A stretch of DNA of 64,000 bases from contig CAWFFZ010000008.1 in assembly GCA_963815295.1 (NCBI GenBank), positions 186,001-250,000 on the forward strand, in the 5' to 3' direction. Shown here in pieces: positions 53,254-61,470 of the stretch. The position numbers and the translations under genes are program-made. Position 1 is the first letter of the stretch, and each line of letters opens with the position of its first letter. The notes beneath the pieces were generated by a model, which saw only the letters and a program-made list of their open reading frames with translations, had not been told where the DNA came from and made no database searches. This DNA is from JACDHG01 sp963815295 (GTDB taxonomy: Bacteria; Actinomycetota; Actinomycetes; Propionibacteriales; Nocardioidaceae).

Positions 53254-54631
53254 TCGGCCGTTCGTCTACTCGCAGCGGATGCTGGTCGGGACGGTCGCGG
53301 TGCTCCTGGTGCCGCTGCTGGGCTTCCTCCTGCTGATGCGACGGCCAACTCTCGACGTGCACTGGGAGCACCACCCTTCGCACTTCTGGCTCGTCCTGCT
53401 CACCGCGGGGTTGAGTGCTGCCCTTGCCTACGGCACTGGCGTTGCCGCGATGCGGCGCGGCGATGCGCGCGTCTACCTGGTTTCGCTCGCCTTCCTGGCG
53501 ACGGCCGGCTTCCTCGGCCTGCATGCACTCGCGACACCCGGCGTCCTCCTCAAGACCCCGAACGCAGGCTTCGTGATTGCCACGCCGATCGGCCTCGCGC
53601 TCGGGTCGGTGCTCGCTGCCTGGTCGAGTGTCGACCTGTCCGGGAGTCGAGGCGTTCGGGTGATGCAGCATTGCCGGCGACTGAGGTGGCTACTGCTGGC
53701 TTTGATGGCGGCCTGGGCCGTGATGTCCTTGGCGCAGATCCCTCCGCTGCACCAGGAGGTAGTGCCCGAGCGCGCAGACGGGCTCCTCGCCGCTCTGGCG
53801 GTGCCCGCCGTCCTGCTCTACGGCCTTGGTGCCGTTCGCTATGTACAGCTGTGGCTGCGTCGGCCGTCCCTGATGCTGCTGTCGGTCATGGCGTCATTCG
53901 TCCTGCTCGCCGAAGCCATGATCGCGGTGGTCTACGCACGCAACTGGGCGCTGTCGTGGTGGGAGTGGCACCTGCTGATGCTCGCCGCTTTCGGGCTGGT
54001 CGCGGTGGGCGCACGCATCCAGTGGCACGAGGAACGGTTCGCAGACCTCTACCTCGGCGACACCTCGTCGGGCACCCGCGAGGTGAGCGTGCTGTTCGCA
54101 GACCTGCAGGGCTTCACGAGCTTCTCCGAGGGCCACGAGCCTGATGAAGTCACGATGATGTTGAACGCCTACTTCGAGGTCGCGGTCCCGTCCGTCGTTC
54201 GCAAGTACGGTGGTGACGTCGACCGGATCATCGGCGACGCCCTGATGGTCACGTTCAACAAGAGAGGGGACCAGCCCGACCATGCCCGGCGTGCCGCGGC
54301 GGCCGGCCTCGCCATGCAGGAGGCAACCGCTCGTGTCGCGACAGCGCACCCTGACTGGCCACTCTTCCGAGTCGGCATCAACAGCGGTCCTGCGTCGGTA
54401 AGCCTGCTGGGAACCGAAGGCGGACGGACCCACACCGTCATCGGAGACACGGTCAACGTCGCCTCACGGATCGAAGGCAAGGCGCCCGGCGGTGGAGTGG
54501 CGATCGGCCCGGGCACCAAGGCGCTGCTGCCTGATGCGGAGACCGAGTCGTTGGGATTGCTCGACCTGAAGGGCAAGGCGGAACCGCTGGAAGCATTCCG
54601 GCTCATTGCCCTCAAGGCTGGCCGACCGTAA
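53246..54631 (+). CDS. Membrane class III adenylate/guanylate cyclase
   Basis: A 461-residue protein with about seven to eight N-terminal helices (residues 12-260) and a cytoplasmic cyclase homology domain. Metal-binding aspartates are in VLFADLQGFTSF and IIGDALMVTF; the transition-state Asn/Arg are in VIGDTVNVASR. The base-specificity lysine position appears as Arg (GGDVDRIIGD) and the Asp position as Thr/His (RTHTVIGD), so nucleotide preference is uncertain. ATG 53246 overlaps the flavoprotein stop (ATGACTGA), implying coupled translation. Confidence 0.9.
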   Translation: MTDRPFVYSQRMLVGTVAVLLVPLLGFLLLMRRPTLDVHWEHHPSHFWLVLLTAGLSAALAYGTGVAAMRRGDARVYLVSLAFLATAGFLGLHALATPGVLLKTPNAGFVIATPIGLALGSVLAAWSSVDLSGSRGVRVMQHCRRLRWLLLALMAAWAVMSLAQIPPLHQEVVPERADGLLAALAVPAVLLYGLGAVRYVQLWLRRPSLMLLSVMASFVLLAEAMIAVVYARNWALSWWEWHLLMLAAFGLVAVGARIQWHEERFADLYLGDTSSGTREVSVLFADLQGFTSFSEGHEPDEVTMMLNAYFEVAVPSVVRKYGGDVDRIIGDALMVTFNKRGDQPDHARRAAAAGLAMQEATARVATAHPDWPLFRVGINSGPASVSLLGTEGGRTHTVIGDTVNVASRIEGKAPGGGVAIGPGTKALLPDAETESLGLLDLKGKAEPLEAFRLIALKAGRP

Positions 54632-54674
54632 ACGCACTCCTTCCCGGCGTGACGCGTATCACTCCGGACTGCGA

Positions 54675-54717
54675 CCCCTCCTCAAGTTCCAACATCACAT
54701 CTGTCCCTGAGGAGGGG
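54675..54717 (+). promoter_or_regulatory. Hairpin sequestering the holin Shine-Dalgarno
   Basis: CCCCTCCTCA (54675-54684) is the exact reverse complement of TGAGGAGGGG (54708-54717); the second arm contains the GAGGAGG ribosome site of the holin gene, 5 nt before its ATG. In mRNA this 10-bp stem with 23-nt loop would hide the ribosome site, a possible translational off-switch. Confidence 0.65.
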
Positions 54718-54722
54718 CGACC

Positions 54723-55004
54723 ATGTTCACCACCAGCTTCTGGCTCTCCGCGGTCGAGCGGGCCGTCAAGTCCTTCGCGCAGTCGCTCGTGGCGCTGCTC
54801 GGTGTCGGTGGGCTCGGGCTGCTCGACGCGCCCTGGCCGACCCTGTTGTCTACGTCAGGAATGGCTGCCCTGCTGTCGGTTCTGACGTCCATCGCGTCCG
54901 AGCGGGTTGGCCCTGACCACGACCCCAGCCTCGTTTCGACCACGCCGGCTGCCAAGCCGATCCGACCAGAACTGGCAGGTGCGGGACCGCTGCCCGCGGG
55001 ATAG
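54723..55004 (+). CDS. r1t-type phage holin, isolated
   Basis: A 93-residue protein with N-terminal FTTSFWLSAVERAVKSFAQS followed by two hydrophobic segments (SLVALLGVGGLGLL and SGMAALLSVLTSIAS), the r1t/LLH holin pattern. Holins form membrane lesions that release endolysin. No endolysin, capsid, tail or integrase gene lies nearby, so it is either a relic or a domesticated chromosomal holin. Ribosome site GAGGAGG is inside an inverted repeat. Confidence 0.75.
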   Translation: MFTTSFWLSAVERAVKSFAQSLVALLGVGGLGLLDAPWPTLLSTSGMAALLSVLTSIASERVGPDHDPSLVSTTPAAKPIRPELAGAGPLPAG

Positions 55005-55069
55005 AAGGCTGCGCATGCCGCGCAGGAGCCACAAGTCGGTGGCAGCGCTAGACGAGCTCGGGCACCGGA

Positions 55070-55510
55070 TCACGGTGCCGGGGCCACGCTTCCAGGTGTG
55101 AGGATGGCGGGCAGCCTGGCGAGACAGCCCTCCCATCCGATCGCGTGGTTGGCACTGTCCTCGGCGTTGGCAAGCTCGGTGTGGAGCAAAAGCAGCAGCG
55201 TGCCGCCTTCGACCTCGGTGAGCTCGACCCGCACCTGGGTCGCCGCGTCGTCCGAGCCCGCCCACTGCCAGCTGAAAGCGACGGTGTGCGGGGCGTCGAG
55301 GGTGGTGTAGGTCCCCTCGACGACGTGCGGCCCCATGTGGATGCGGTAGTCCTGTCCGACCGCGATCTCGCCTTCGACTGTGATGTCGAGGTCGGGGTTG
55401 GGGCAGTACCACCGAACGAGCAGCTGCGGGTCGGTCCAGGCGGCATACACCTGCTCGATTGGAGCGGCGAAGACGCGTTCGAGGCGGATGTCGGTCGACG
55501 TCTCGGTCAT
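55070..55510 (-). CDS. SRPBCC (AHSA1-like) protein paired with ArsR regulator
   Basis: A 146-residue START/AHSA1-type protein: IRLERVFAAPIEQVYAAWTD at the start, LVRWYCPNPDLDITVEG in the centre and NHAIGWEGCLARL near the end. Its ATG overlaps the arsR stop by 4 nt. These ArsR-SRPBCC pairs are widespread; ligand unknown. AGGAG precedes the start. Confidence 0.88.
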   Translation of the reverse strand: MTETSTDIRLERVFAAPIEQVYAAWTDPQLLVRWYCPNPDLDITVEGEIAVGQDYRIHMGPHVVEGTYTTLDAPHTVAFSWQWAGSDDAATQVRVELTEVEGGTLLLLLHTELANAEDSANHAIGWEGCLARLPAILTPGSVAPAP

Positions 55511-55821
55511 GAATTCTCCTGGGTGAGTAGCCGCTCGAGGCGGTCGAGGCTGGTGTTCCAGAACTCGGCGGTGTTGCTCAGCCACGACTCCGCTTCCGTG
55601 AGCCGCTCCGTGGCGAGAGAGCAGGTGACCGTGCGGCCGACTTTGCGCCGGTGCACCAGGCCTGCGTCGACGAGCACGCCGAGGTGCTTGACGAAGGCTG
55701 GCAAGGTCATGGCGTGCGGTGCGGCGAGCTCGCTGACGGTGGCCTGACCCCGGCTCAGCTGTGTCACGACGGCGAGCCGAGTCGGGTCGGAAAGTGCGCT
55801 GAACGTCGTGGCGAGCGTCAT
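55507..55821 (-). CDS. ArsR-family winged-helix repressor
   Basis: A 104-residue ArsR/SmtB fold: TTFSALSDPTRLAVVTQLSR, recognition helix region MTLPAFVKHLGVLVDAGLV, and KVGRTVTCSL wing. No metal-binding ELCVCDL motif, so it probably senses something else. It is first gene of a two-gene operon and likely autoregulated through the palindrome at 55830-55847. Confidence 0.9.
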   Translation of the reverse strand: MTLATTFSALSDPTRLAVVTQLSRGQATVSELAAPHAMTLPAFVKHLGVLVDAGLVHRRKVGRTVTCSLATERLTEAESWLSNTAEFWNTSLDRLERLLTQENS

Positions 55822-55829
55822 GCGTAATA

Positions 55830-55847
55830 CTTAACCAAAAGGTAAAG
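55830..55847 (-). promoter_or_regulatory. Operator-like palindrome upstream of arsR
   Basis: CTTAACC AAAA GGTAAAG is a near-perfect inverted repeat (one mismatch per arm), AT-rich in an otherwise GC-rich region, starting 8 nt before the arsR ATG. It probably overlaps the promoter and serves as the ArsR binding site. Confidence 0.6.
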
Positions 55848-55933
55848 CATCTGGCAAGAGGCAGCCAGCGTCAACTGAGGGCGAAGCTGCCGGGGTGACG
55901 TGGGGGGCGGCGCGGCCGAGAACTCTGGGAGGG

Positions 55934-56161
55934 CTAGCTCTTGAGCGGCGTGGTGCTGCGGTACATGTCCTCGCAGGGCCGGTCATGTGTCCATACGACC
56001 GGTGGTCGGACGGAGTCGGCCCAACGGTTCAGGTTGTCGCCGAGCGCGCCCGTGGACGCGGTGTGTGCCTGCGTGCTGCCCGTGGCAGCGACCATCGCGA
56101 GAAACGTGCCGGCAAGCACGGCAGCAAGGCGTGCAGGCGTGGATTTCGACGGGGTGGTCAT
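55934..56161 (-). CDS. Small secreted protein
   Basis: A 75-residue protein with a signal peptide (ARLAAVLAGTFLAMVAATGS, cleavage after TQA) and a short mature part ending DMYRSTTPLKS. A GGAGG ribosome site precedes ATG 56161. No family recognised. Confidence 0.6.
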   Translation of the reverse strand: MTTPSKSTPARLAAVLAGTFLAMVAATGSTQAHTASTGALGDNLNRWADSVRPPVVWTHDRPCEDMYRSTTPLKS

Positions 56162-56269
56162 CGCGGCACCTCCAAGCCGACCCGGAAGGTCCGCGCCGAC
56201 ATTCCAGTATCACCCCGGGAGGCTGGATCGTCCAGGGCCCTCGCGCGGCCAGATCGGCCGCGCTGTGGC

Positions 56270-56560
56270 TCAGCCGGCTGCGATGCGGTCGATCTCCCGA
56301 GCCATGCTCAAATCGCTTTCGGTGATGCCGCCCGCAGAGTGGGTGGACAGGCGGAACGTGATCGTCGTCCAGCGGATGTCGATGTCAGGGTGGTGGTTGC
56401 GGGCATCGGCGGCCACGGCGACATCGTCGACGAGGCCGATTCCTGACGCAAAGCTGGGAGCCTCAACGGAGCGTACGAGTGCGTCACCCTCGCGGGTCCA
56501 GTCGCCCAGGTCGGAGGCGAGCGCAGCTGAGATCTGGTCATCGGTGAGTACGTCGGCCAT
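56270..56560 (-). CDS. 4a-hydroxytetrahydrobiopterin dehydratase (PCD/DCoH-like)
   Basis: A 96-residue pterin-4a-carbinolamine dehydratase family protein: LTDDQISAALASDLGDWTRE and catalytic RNHHPDIDIRW near residues 55-63, then STHSAGGITESDLSMA. It recycles pterin cofactor, or in bacteria lacking the hydroxylase may act otherwise. The frame extends upstream into the next gene; ATG 56560 is preceded by GAGGGG. Confidence 0.88.
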   Translation of the reverse strand: MADVLTDDQISAALASDLGDWTREGDALVRSVEAPSFASGIGLVDDVAVAADARNHHPDIDIRWTTITFRLSTHSAGGITESDLSMAREIDRIAAG

Positions 56561-56586
56561 CCCCTCACTGTATGCCGCCCGAGAGG

Positions 56587-57711
56587 TTAGAGCTTGGCGC
56601 GGTCGATGGCGTAGACGTAGCGGTGGCCTACGTGCTCCGAGCAGTTCCACAGCTGGTCGCGTTGGGGCCAGTAGGCCAGGTCCTCGGGTCCGATCGCGAG
56701 CACTCCGCGATGCTCGCGGACTCCCTCGCTTGGCCGGCGCACCCACAGTGTGCCGGGCGTCTTCGACCCACGGCTCGTCGAGATGTAGTAGGTGCCGCCG
56801 ACGACAGTCGCTCCCTGCATGTGGGTGAGCCCGTTGAGGAGGATCTCTTGCGGCCTCGCGACCCCTCCCTCCATGCCGAGCACGGTCTTGGCGGCATCGA
56901 ACGCGAACCGCGCCAGCCGGTTCTTGGTGCCCTTCGCGCCGTACTCGCCCACGATCAGCTGATGCTCCTGGCCGCTGCGGTCGAGGGAGACGAACGAGAA
57001 CTTGAACGGCGGAAACCCGCGGTCGTTGGACGCTCGGAACGACGACCGCTGCGGTAGTACGTAGCGGTAGCCGCGCCAACCGGCGTCTCCCTCGACCCTG
57101 CAGATGTCATCGACCTCGAACGTCCGGATGCCACCACGCGTGTCGGCGACGAGTATCGCCGGGCCGTACCAGACGATGCCGCCAGCGTGGACCGGCACCG
57201 GGCGCATCGACACCTGGCGAGTCAGCCAATGTCGGCGCGGCTCCACGATCAGCACATGGCGGTAACGAGGCTTCGCCTCGTCGGTGATGTCGACGAAGCT
57301 CAGGCGCGCCCCCGCTGTTCGTCCTTTGATCCGCTTGGCGTACCACGCGACGACCACGACGCGGCGGCCACGGATGTCGTCGGTGTCGCTTGCATCTGCC
57401 GACGTCGTGATGCCCTGTGGCCACCACTGCCGATCGTTGATGTCAGCGTCGTCCCAGTGGAACCCGTAGTCGGCCGCGGTTGCGGGTACGTCGACGACGA
57501 CAGCCTCCCGGTCGAGGTCGGCCAGCACCGCGTCGATGCCGACCCGCCCTCCGAGGGAGCCCGCGAGCAGCTCCACCCGGCCAGCCAGGTCAGGTCCCTC
57601 GTGGAGCCGGATGCCGTCGCCGGTCACGCCTCGGGCTGGCCCAACGACGTACCCACCAGTCGAGTCTGACGAGCCGGTCGACCAGTGCTTTGCGACCTGC
57701 CATGCCAGCAC
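56587..57711 (-). CDS. Hypothetical protein, propeller-like
   Basis: A 374-residue soluble protein with WSTGSSDSTGGYVVGPARGV near the start and repeats such as HAGGIVWYGPAILVADTRGG, YRYVLPQRSSFRAS, THMQGATVVGGTYYISTSRG and DLAYWPQRDQLWN. No catalytic motif is clear. The in-frame GTG 57711 is used. A TACGGT box (57710-57715, minus strand) lies 6 nt before an out-of-frame ATG at 57703, so the 5' end is uncertain. Convergent with nothing; follows the pterin dehydratase upstream. Confidence 0.6.
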   Translation of the reverse strand: MLAWQVAKHWSTGSSDSTGGYVVGPARGVTGDGIRLHEGPDLAGRVELLAGSLGGRVGIDAVLADLDREAVVVDVPATAADYGFHWDDADINDRQWWPQGITTSADASDTDDIRGRRVVVVAWYAKRIKGRTAGARLSFVDITDEAKPRYRHVLIVEPRRHWLTRQVSMRPVPVHAGGIVWYGPAILVADTRGGIRTFEVDDICRVEGDAGWRGYRYVLPQRSSFRASNDRGFPPFKFSFVSLDRSGQEHQLIVGEYGAKGTKNRLARFAFDAAKTVLGMEGGVARPQEILLNGLTHMQGATVVGGTYYISTSRGSKTPGTLWVRRPSEGVREHRGVLAIGPEDLAYWPQRDQLWNCSEHVGHRYVYAIDRAKL

Positions 57712-57755
57712 CGTAGTTCGTCGGGCAGGCTCGCGCCGGAGTTGGCGATTCGGCG

Positions 57756-58529
57756 CTAAAGCTCTTCGCGCTGGGCGGTGTCGCCCCTCGTGAAGATCTT
57801 GGACCCGAGCCACACCAACGGGTCGTACTTGCGGTCGGCGACGCGCTCCTTCATCGGGATGATGGCGTTGTCGGTGATCTTGATGCCTTCGGGGCACACC
57901 TCGGTGCAGCACTTGGTGATGTTGCACATGCCAAGGCCAGCCGCATCCTGCGCGAGCTTGCGCCGGTCGTTGGTGTCGAGTGGGTGCATGTCGAGCTCGG
58001 CATACCGGAGGAAGAAGCGCGGCCCGGCAAACGCGGGCTTGTTGTCGTCGTGGTCACGCACGACGTGGCAGGTGTTCTGGCACAGGAAGCACTCGATGCA
58101 CTTGCGGAACTCCTGGCCGCGCTCGACGTCAGCCTGCTGCATCCGCCGCTTGCCGTCGGCGTCACGCGGTGTCGGCGCGAAAGCTGGAAGCTGCTTGGCC
58201 TTCTCGTAGTTGTAGGAGACGTCGGTGACGAGGTCACGGATGATCGGGAAGGACCGCATCGGCGTGACCGTGATCGTCTCGGACTCCTCGAAGTCGGCCA
58301 GCCGCGTCATGCACAACAACCGCGGGCGGCCGTTGATCTCGGCGCTGCACGAGCCGCACTTGCCGGCCTTGCAGTTCCAGCGGACGGCCAAGTCGCCCGC
58401 CTGGGTCGCCTGCAACCGGTGGATGGCGTCGAGGACGACCTCACCCTCCTCGACTGCCACGGTGTAGTCGCCGAGCTCGCCGCCCTTGGCGTCGCCGCGC
58501 CAGATCCGCATCTTCAGGTCGTAGCCCAT
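57756..58529 (-). CDS. sdhB: Succinate dehydrogenase iron-sulfur subunit
   Basis: A 257-residue SdhB/FrdB subunit. The [2Fe-2S] cluster motif CKAGKCGSC near residue 53 with a distal LLC, and the two C-terminal cluster motifs CIECFLCQNTC near 143 and CNITKCCTEVCPEG near 203, are all present. It transfers electrons from SdhA FAD to the membrane subunit in the TCA cycle and respiratory chain. Located 19 nt downstream of sdhA. Confidence 0.95.
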   Translation of the reverse strand: MGYDLKMRIWRGDAKGGELGDYTVAVEEGEVVLDAIHRLQATQAGDLAVRWNCKAGKCGSCSAEINGRPRLLCMTRLADFEESETITVTPMRSFPIIRDLVTDVSYNYEKAKQLPAFAPTPRDADGKRRMQQADVERGQEFRKCIECFLCQNTCHVVRDHDDNKPAFAGPRFFLRYAELDMHPLDTNDRRKLAQDAAGLGMCNITKCCTEVCPEGIKITDNAIIPMKERVADRKYDPLVWLGSKIFTRGDTAQREEL

Positions 58530-58548
58530 CAGTGATCCTCACTCATGC

Positions 58549-60456
58549 TTAGAACAGCGTCTTGAGCTCGTCGGGCATGACGGGCAGCGGCTGATGGTTG
58601 AGTTGGACGCTGCCGAGGCCGTCGGCGTCGGCCTGCCATGTGAGCACCAGGTTCTTCGTGCCCCAGGTCTCGTCGGGGCCGGGGTAGTCGTCGCGCGTAT
58701 GACCGCCTCGGGACTCCGTGCGTTCGAGAGCTGCCTTCGCAATGCACTCGGAGACGGTCAGCATGTTGGTGAGGTCGAGCGCGAGGTGCCAGCCGGGGTT
58801 GTACTGCCGATGCCCCTCGACGGTGAGATTCTTGGCGCGCTCTTTCAACGCTTCGATCTCGGTGAGCGACTCGCTGAGCTCGTCGGCGTTGCGGATGATG
58901 CCGACAAGCCGCTGCATGACCTCCTGCAGGTCTTGCTGGATCGTGTAGGGGTTTTCGCCGCCGGCGTCAGTGAACGGAGCCAAGGCACGGTGTGCGGCTG
59001 CCCTCACGCCGTCGTCGCTGGCCTGGGGCGCGCCGCTCCCGCGCACCCGCACCGCGTGGTACGCCGCATTGAGTCCAGCCCGGCAACCGAACACGAGCAG
59101 GTCTGACAGCGAGTTGCCGCCGAGCCGGTTGGAGCCGTGCATGCCGCCCGCCACCTCGCCGGCGGCGTACAGACCTTCGACCTTGCTCGCCCCGGAGTCG
59201 GCATCGACTTCGACGCCGCCCATCACGTAGTGGCACGTCGGGCCGATCTCCATCGGCGTTGCCGTGATGTCGACGTCGGCAAGCTCCTTGAACTGGTGGT
59301 ACATCGACGGCAGCCGGCGCTTGATGAATTCCGGTGTACGACGCGAGGCGATGTCGAGGAACACACCGCCGTGGGGGGATCCCCGGCCGGCCTTGATCTC
59401 GGAGTTGATGGCCCGCGCGACCTCGTCGCGTGGGAGTAGCTCGGGCGGTCGGCGGTTGTTGGTCTTGTCGTCGTACCAGCGGTCGCCCTCCTCCTCCGAG
59501 TCGGCCGTCTCGGCCTTGAAGAACTCAGGGATGTAGTCGAACATGAACCGCTTGCCCTCGGAGTTGCGCAGCACGCCACCGTCTCCGCGGACGGACTCTG
59601 TGACGAGGATGCCTTTCACAGAAGGCGGCCAGACCATCCCGGTCGGGTGGAACTGCACGAACTCCATGTTGATGAGCGACGCGCCAGTGCGGAGGGCGAG
59701 TGCATGCCCGTCTCCGGTGTACTCCCACGAGTTGCTGGTCACCTGGTAGGACTTGCCGATCCCGCCGGTGGCGAGCACGACGCAGGGGGTGTGGAACACG
59801 ATGAACCGGCCGGACTCGCGCCAGTAGCCGAAGGCTCCAGAGACGCGCTCGCCGTCGGCGCCCTCTGACTTGAAGATCTCGGTGATCGTGCACTCCATGA
59901 ACACGTCGATGCCGAGTGCGACCGCGCGCTGCTGCAGGGTACGGATCATCTCGAGGCCGGTGCGGTCACCCACATGGGCGAGCCGCGCATAACGATGGCC
60001 ACCGAAGTCGCGTTGTGAGATGAGGCCGTCGGGTGTGCGGTCGAAGAGTGCTCCCCACTCTTCGAGCTCGATCACTCGCTCGGGCGCTTCTTGTGCGTGC
60101 AGCTGCGCCATCCGCCAGTTGTTGAGCATCTTGCCGCCGCGCATCGTGTCACGGAAGTGGACTCGCCAGTTGTCCTCGTTGTAGACGTTGCCCATCGCCG
60201 CGGCGATGCCGCCCTCGGCCATCACCGTGTGGGCCTTGCCCAGCAAGGACTTGCAGACGATGGCGGTGCGGGCACCCGCATCGTGGGCGGCGATGGCAGC
60301 GCGCAACCCCGCACCTCCGGCACCGATCACGACGACGTCGTACGCGTGCTCTTCGAAGCCGTGGGGCTCTGACGGTGAGTCGCTGCTCATGACGTTGCCC
60401 GTCATCGGGTGCCGTTCGGGGTTTTGCTCGCTGTGGGCAGTCGGGGTGTCGGTCAT
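58549..60456 (-). CDS. sdhA: Succinate dehydrogenase/fumarate reductase flavoprotein subunit
   Basis: A 635-residue SdhA: FAD-binding VVVIGAGGAGLRAAIAAHDA near residue 42, covalent-FAD histidine in GKAHTVMAEGGIAAAM, substrate residues in EFVQFHPTGM and RDEVARAINSEI, and GLYAAGEVAGGMHGSNRLGG. ATG 60456 begins 3 nt after the sdhC stop; the frame is open upstream into sdhC. Oxidises succinate to fumarate. Confidence 0.96.
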   Translation of the reverse strand: MTDTPTAHSEQNPERHPMTGNVMSSDSPSEPHGFEEHAYDVVVIGAGGAGLRAAIAAHDAGARTAIVCKSLLGKAHTVMAEGGIAAAMGNVYNEDNWRVHFRDTMRGGKMLNNWRMAQLHAQEAPERVIELEEWGALFDRTPDGLISQRDFGGHRYARLAHVGDRTGLEMIRTLQQRAVALGIDVFMECTITEIFKSEGADGERVSGAFGYWRESGRFIVFHTPCVVLATGGIGKSYQVTSNSWEYTGDGHALALRTGASLINMEFVQFHPTGMVWPPSVKGILVTESVRGDGGVLRNSEGKRFMFDYIPEFFKAETADSEEEGDRWYDDKTNNRRPPELLPRDEVARAINSEIKAGRGSPHGGVFLDIASRRTPEFIKRRLPSMYHQFKELADVDITATPMEIGPTCHYVMGGVEVDADSGASKVEGLYAAGEVAGGMHGSNRLGGNSLSDLLVFGCRAGLNAAYHAVRVRGSGAPQASDDGVRAAAHRALAPFTDAGGENPYTIQQDLQEVMQRLVGIIRNADELSESLTEIEALKERAKNLTVEGHRQYNPGWHLALDLTNMLTVSECIAKAALERTESRGGHTRDDYPGPDETWGTKNLVLTWQADADGLGSVQLNHQPLPVMPDELKTLF

Positions 60457-60458
60457 CG

Positions 60459-61247
60459 CTAGAAGAACCTCGGGTCTTCGAAGGCGCCGGTCGCCAGCAG
60501 GTAGACGTACAGGTCGGCAAACGCGACCGAGAACAACGACAACCAGGCGTAGAGAGCGTGGCTGGCGTTGAGCTTCGACACCAGCATCCAGGCCCGGTAG
60601 CGGATCGGATGCTTGGAGAAGTGCCGCAGCCGGCCGCCAACGGCATGCCGACAGGAGTGGCACCCGAGGGTGTAGAGCCAGATGAGCACGACGTTGATGA
60701 GCAGGATGAGCGTGCCGAGGCCCATGTGGCCCCACTCGTGCTCTTCGTTGCGGAACGCAAGCACCACGTCGTAGGAGAGGATGATCCCGACCAACACCGC
60801 CGCATAGAAGAAGTAGCGGTGGATGTTTTGGATGATGAGCGGAAAGCGTGTCTCGCCGGTGTACTTGCCGTGCGGCTCGGCGACCGTGCAGGCCGGTGGC
60901 GACAACCAGAACGAGCGGTAGTAGGCCTTGCGGTAGTAGTAGCACGTCATCCGGAACCCGAGCGGGAAGATCAAGATGATCAGGGCAGGTGACAGCTGCC
61001 ACCAGGTGAACGGCTGCCCGAAGTCGGACGATCCTTCCACGCAGCTATCGGTCAAGCAGGGCGAGTAGAACGGCGAGAGGTACGGCGACGAGTAGTAGTT
61101 GTCACCGTCGAACGCTCGCCACGTCGCGTAGACCACGAAGGCAGAGAAGACGATGAACGTCGTCAAGGGCGGGAGCCACCATCGGTCCTGGCGCATCGTC
61201 TTCGCGCTGATCCTGGCGCGGCCCGGCCCCACGACTCCTGTTGCCAT
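60459..61247 (-). CDS. sdhC: Succinate dehydrogenase membrane anchor (cytochrome b-like) subunit
   Basis: A 262-residue single membrane subunit with five to six helices and several histidines for haem or quinone (NIHRYFFYAAVL, RNEEHEWGHMGLG, GCHSCRHAVGG, SKLNASHALYAW). The single large anchor resembles the actinobacterial Sdh1 type (Rv0249c, from memory) rather than separate SdhC and SdhD. First gene of the sdhCAB operon. Confidence 0.9.
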   Translation of the reverse strand: MATGVVGPGRARISAKTMRQDRWWLPPLTTFIVFSAFVVYATWRAFDGDNYYSSPYLSPFYSPCLTDSCVEGSSDFGQPFTWWQLSPALIILIFPLGFRMTCYYYRKAYYRSFWLSPPACTVAEPHGKYTGETRFPLIIQNIHRYFFYAAVLVGIILSYDVVLAFRNEEHEWGHMGLGTLILLINVVLIWLYTLGCHSCRHAVGGRLRHFSKHPIRYRAWMLVSKLNASHALYAWLSLFSVAFADLYVYLLATGAFEDPRFF

Positions 61248-61391
61248 CCAGCGACTCCTTCTCGATGCGTGACGCCTGCGGTACCGAGGACCTCGTGCTC
61301 AACATCTGACCACGTCCGAGCCTGCCCGACGGCATCTTACGACGTCTGCAGAGGCTGGGCGCGGTTGGCCGCTGTGAGTATTCGCACAGCA

Positions 61392-61421
61392 ACCGACCGC
61401 TGGCTTGTGCCAGCGGTCGGT
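61392..61421 (-). terminator. Terminator hairpin after the sigma/anti-sigma operon
   Basis: ACCGACCGCTGGC (61392-61404) and GCCAGCGGTCGGT (61409-61421) form a perfect 13-bp stem with TTGT loop. It lies beyond the stop of the minus-strand gene ending at 61471 and upstream of sdhC. Confidence 0.85.
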
Positions 61422-61470
61422 GTGCTTCTTGGGCTATCGATCGCCCCCCTCGGCGACGAGTGCCTCTCGG

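Noticed and set aside
54723..55004. Prophage around the holin gene
   Set aside because: Neighbouring genes are chromosomal enzymes and regulators; no integrase, att-like repeat, structural or lysis partner gene was found.
55015..55101. 28-codon plus-strand ORF after the holin
   Set aside because: No ribosome site, overlaps the convergent SRPBCC gene end, no family.
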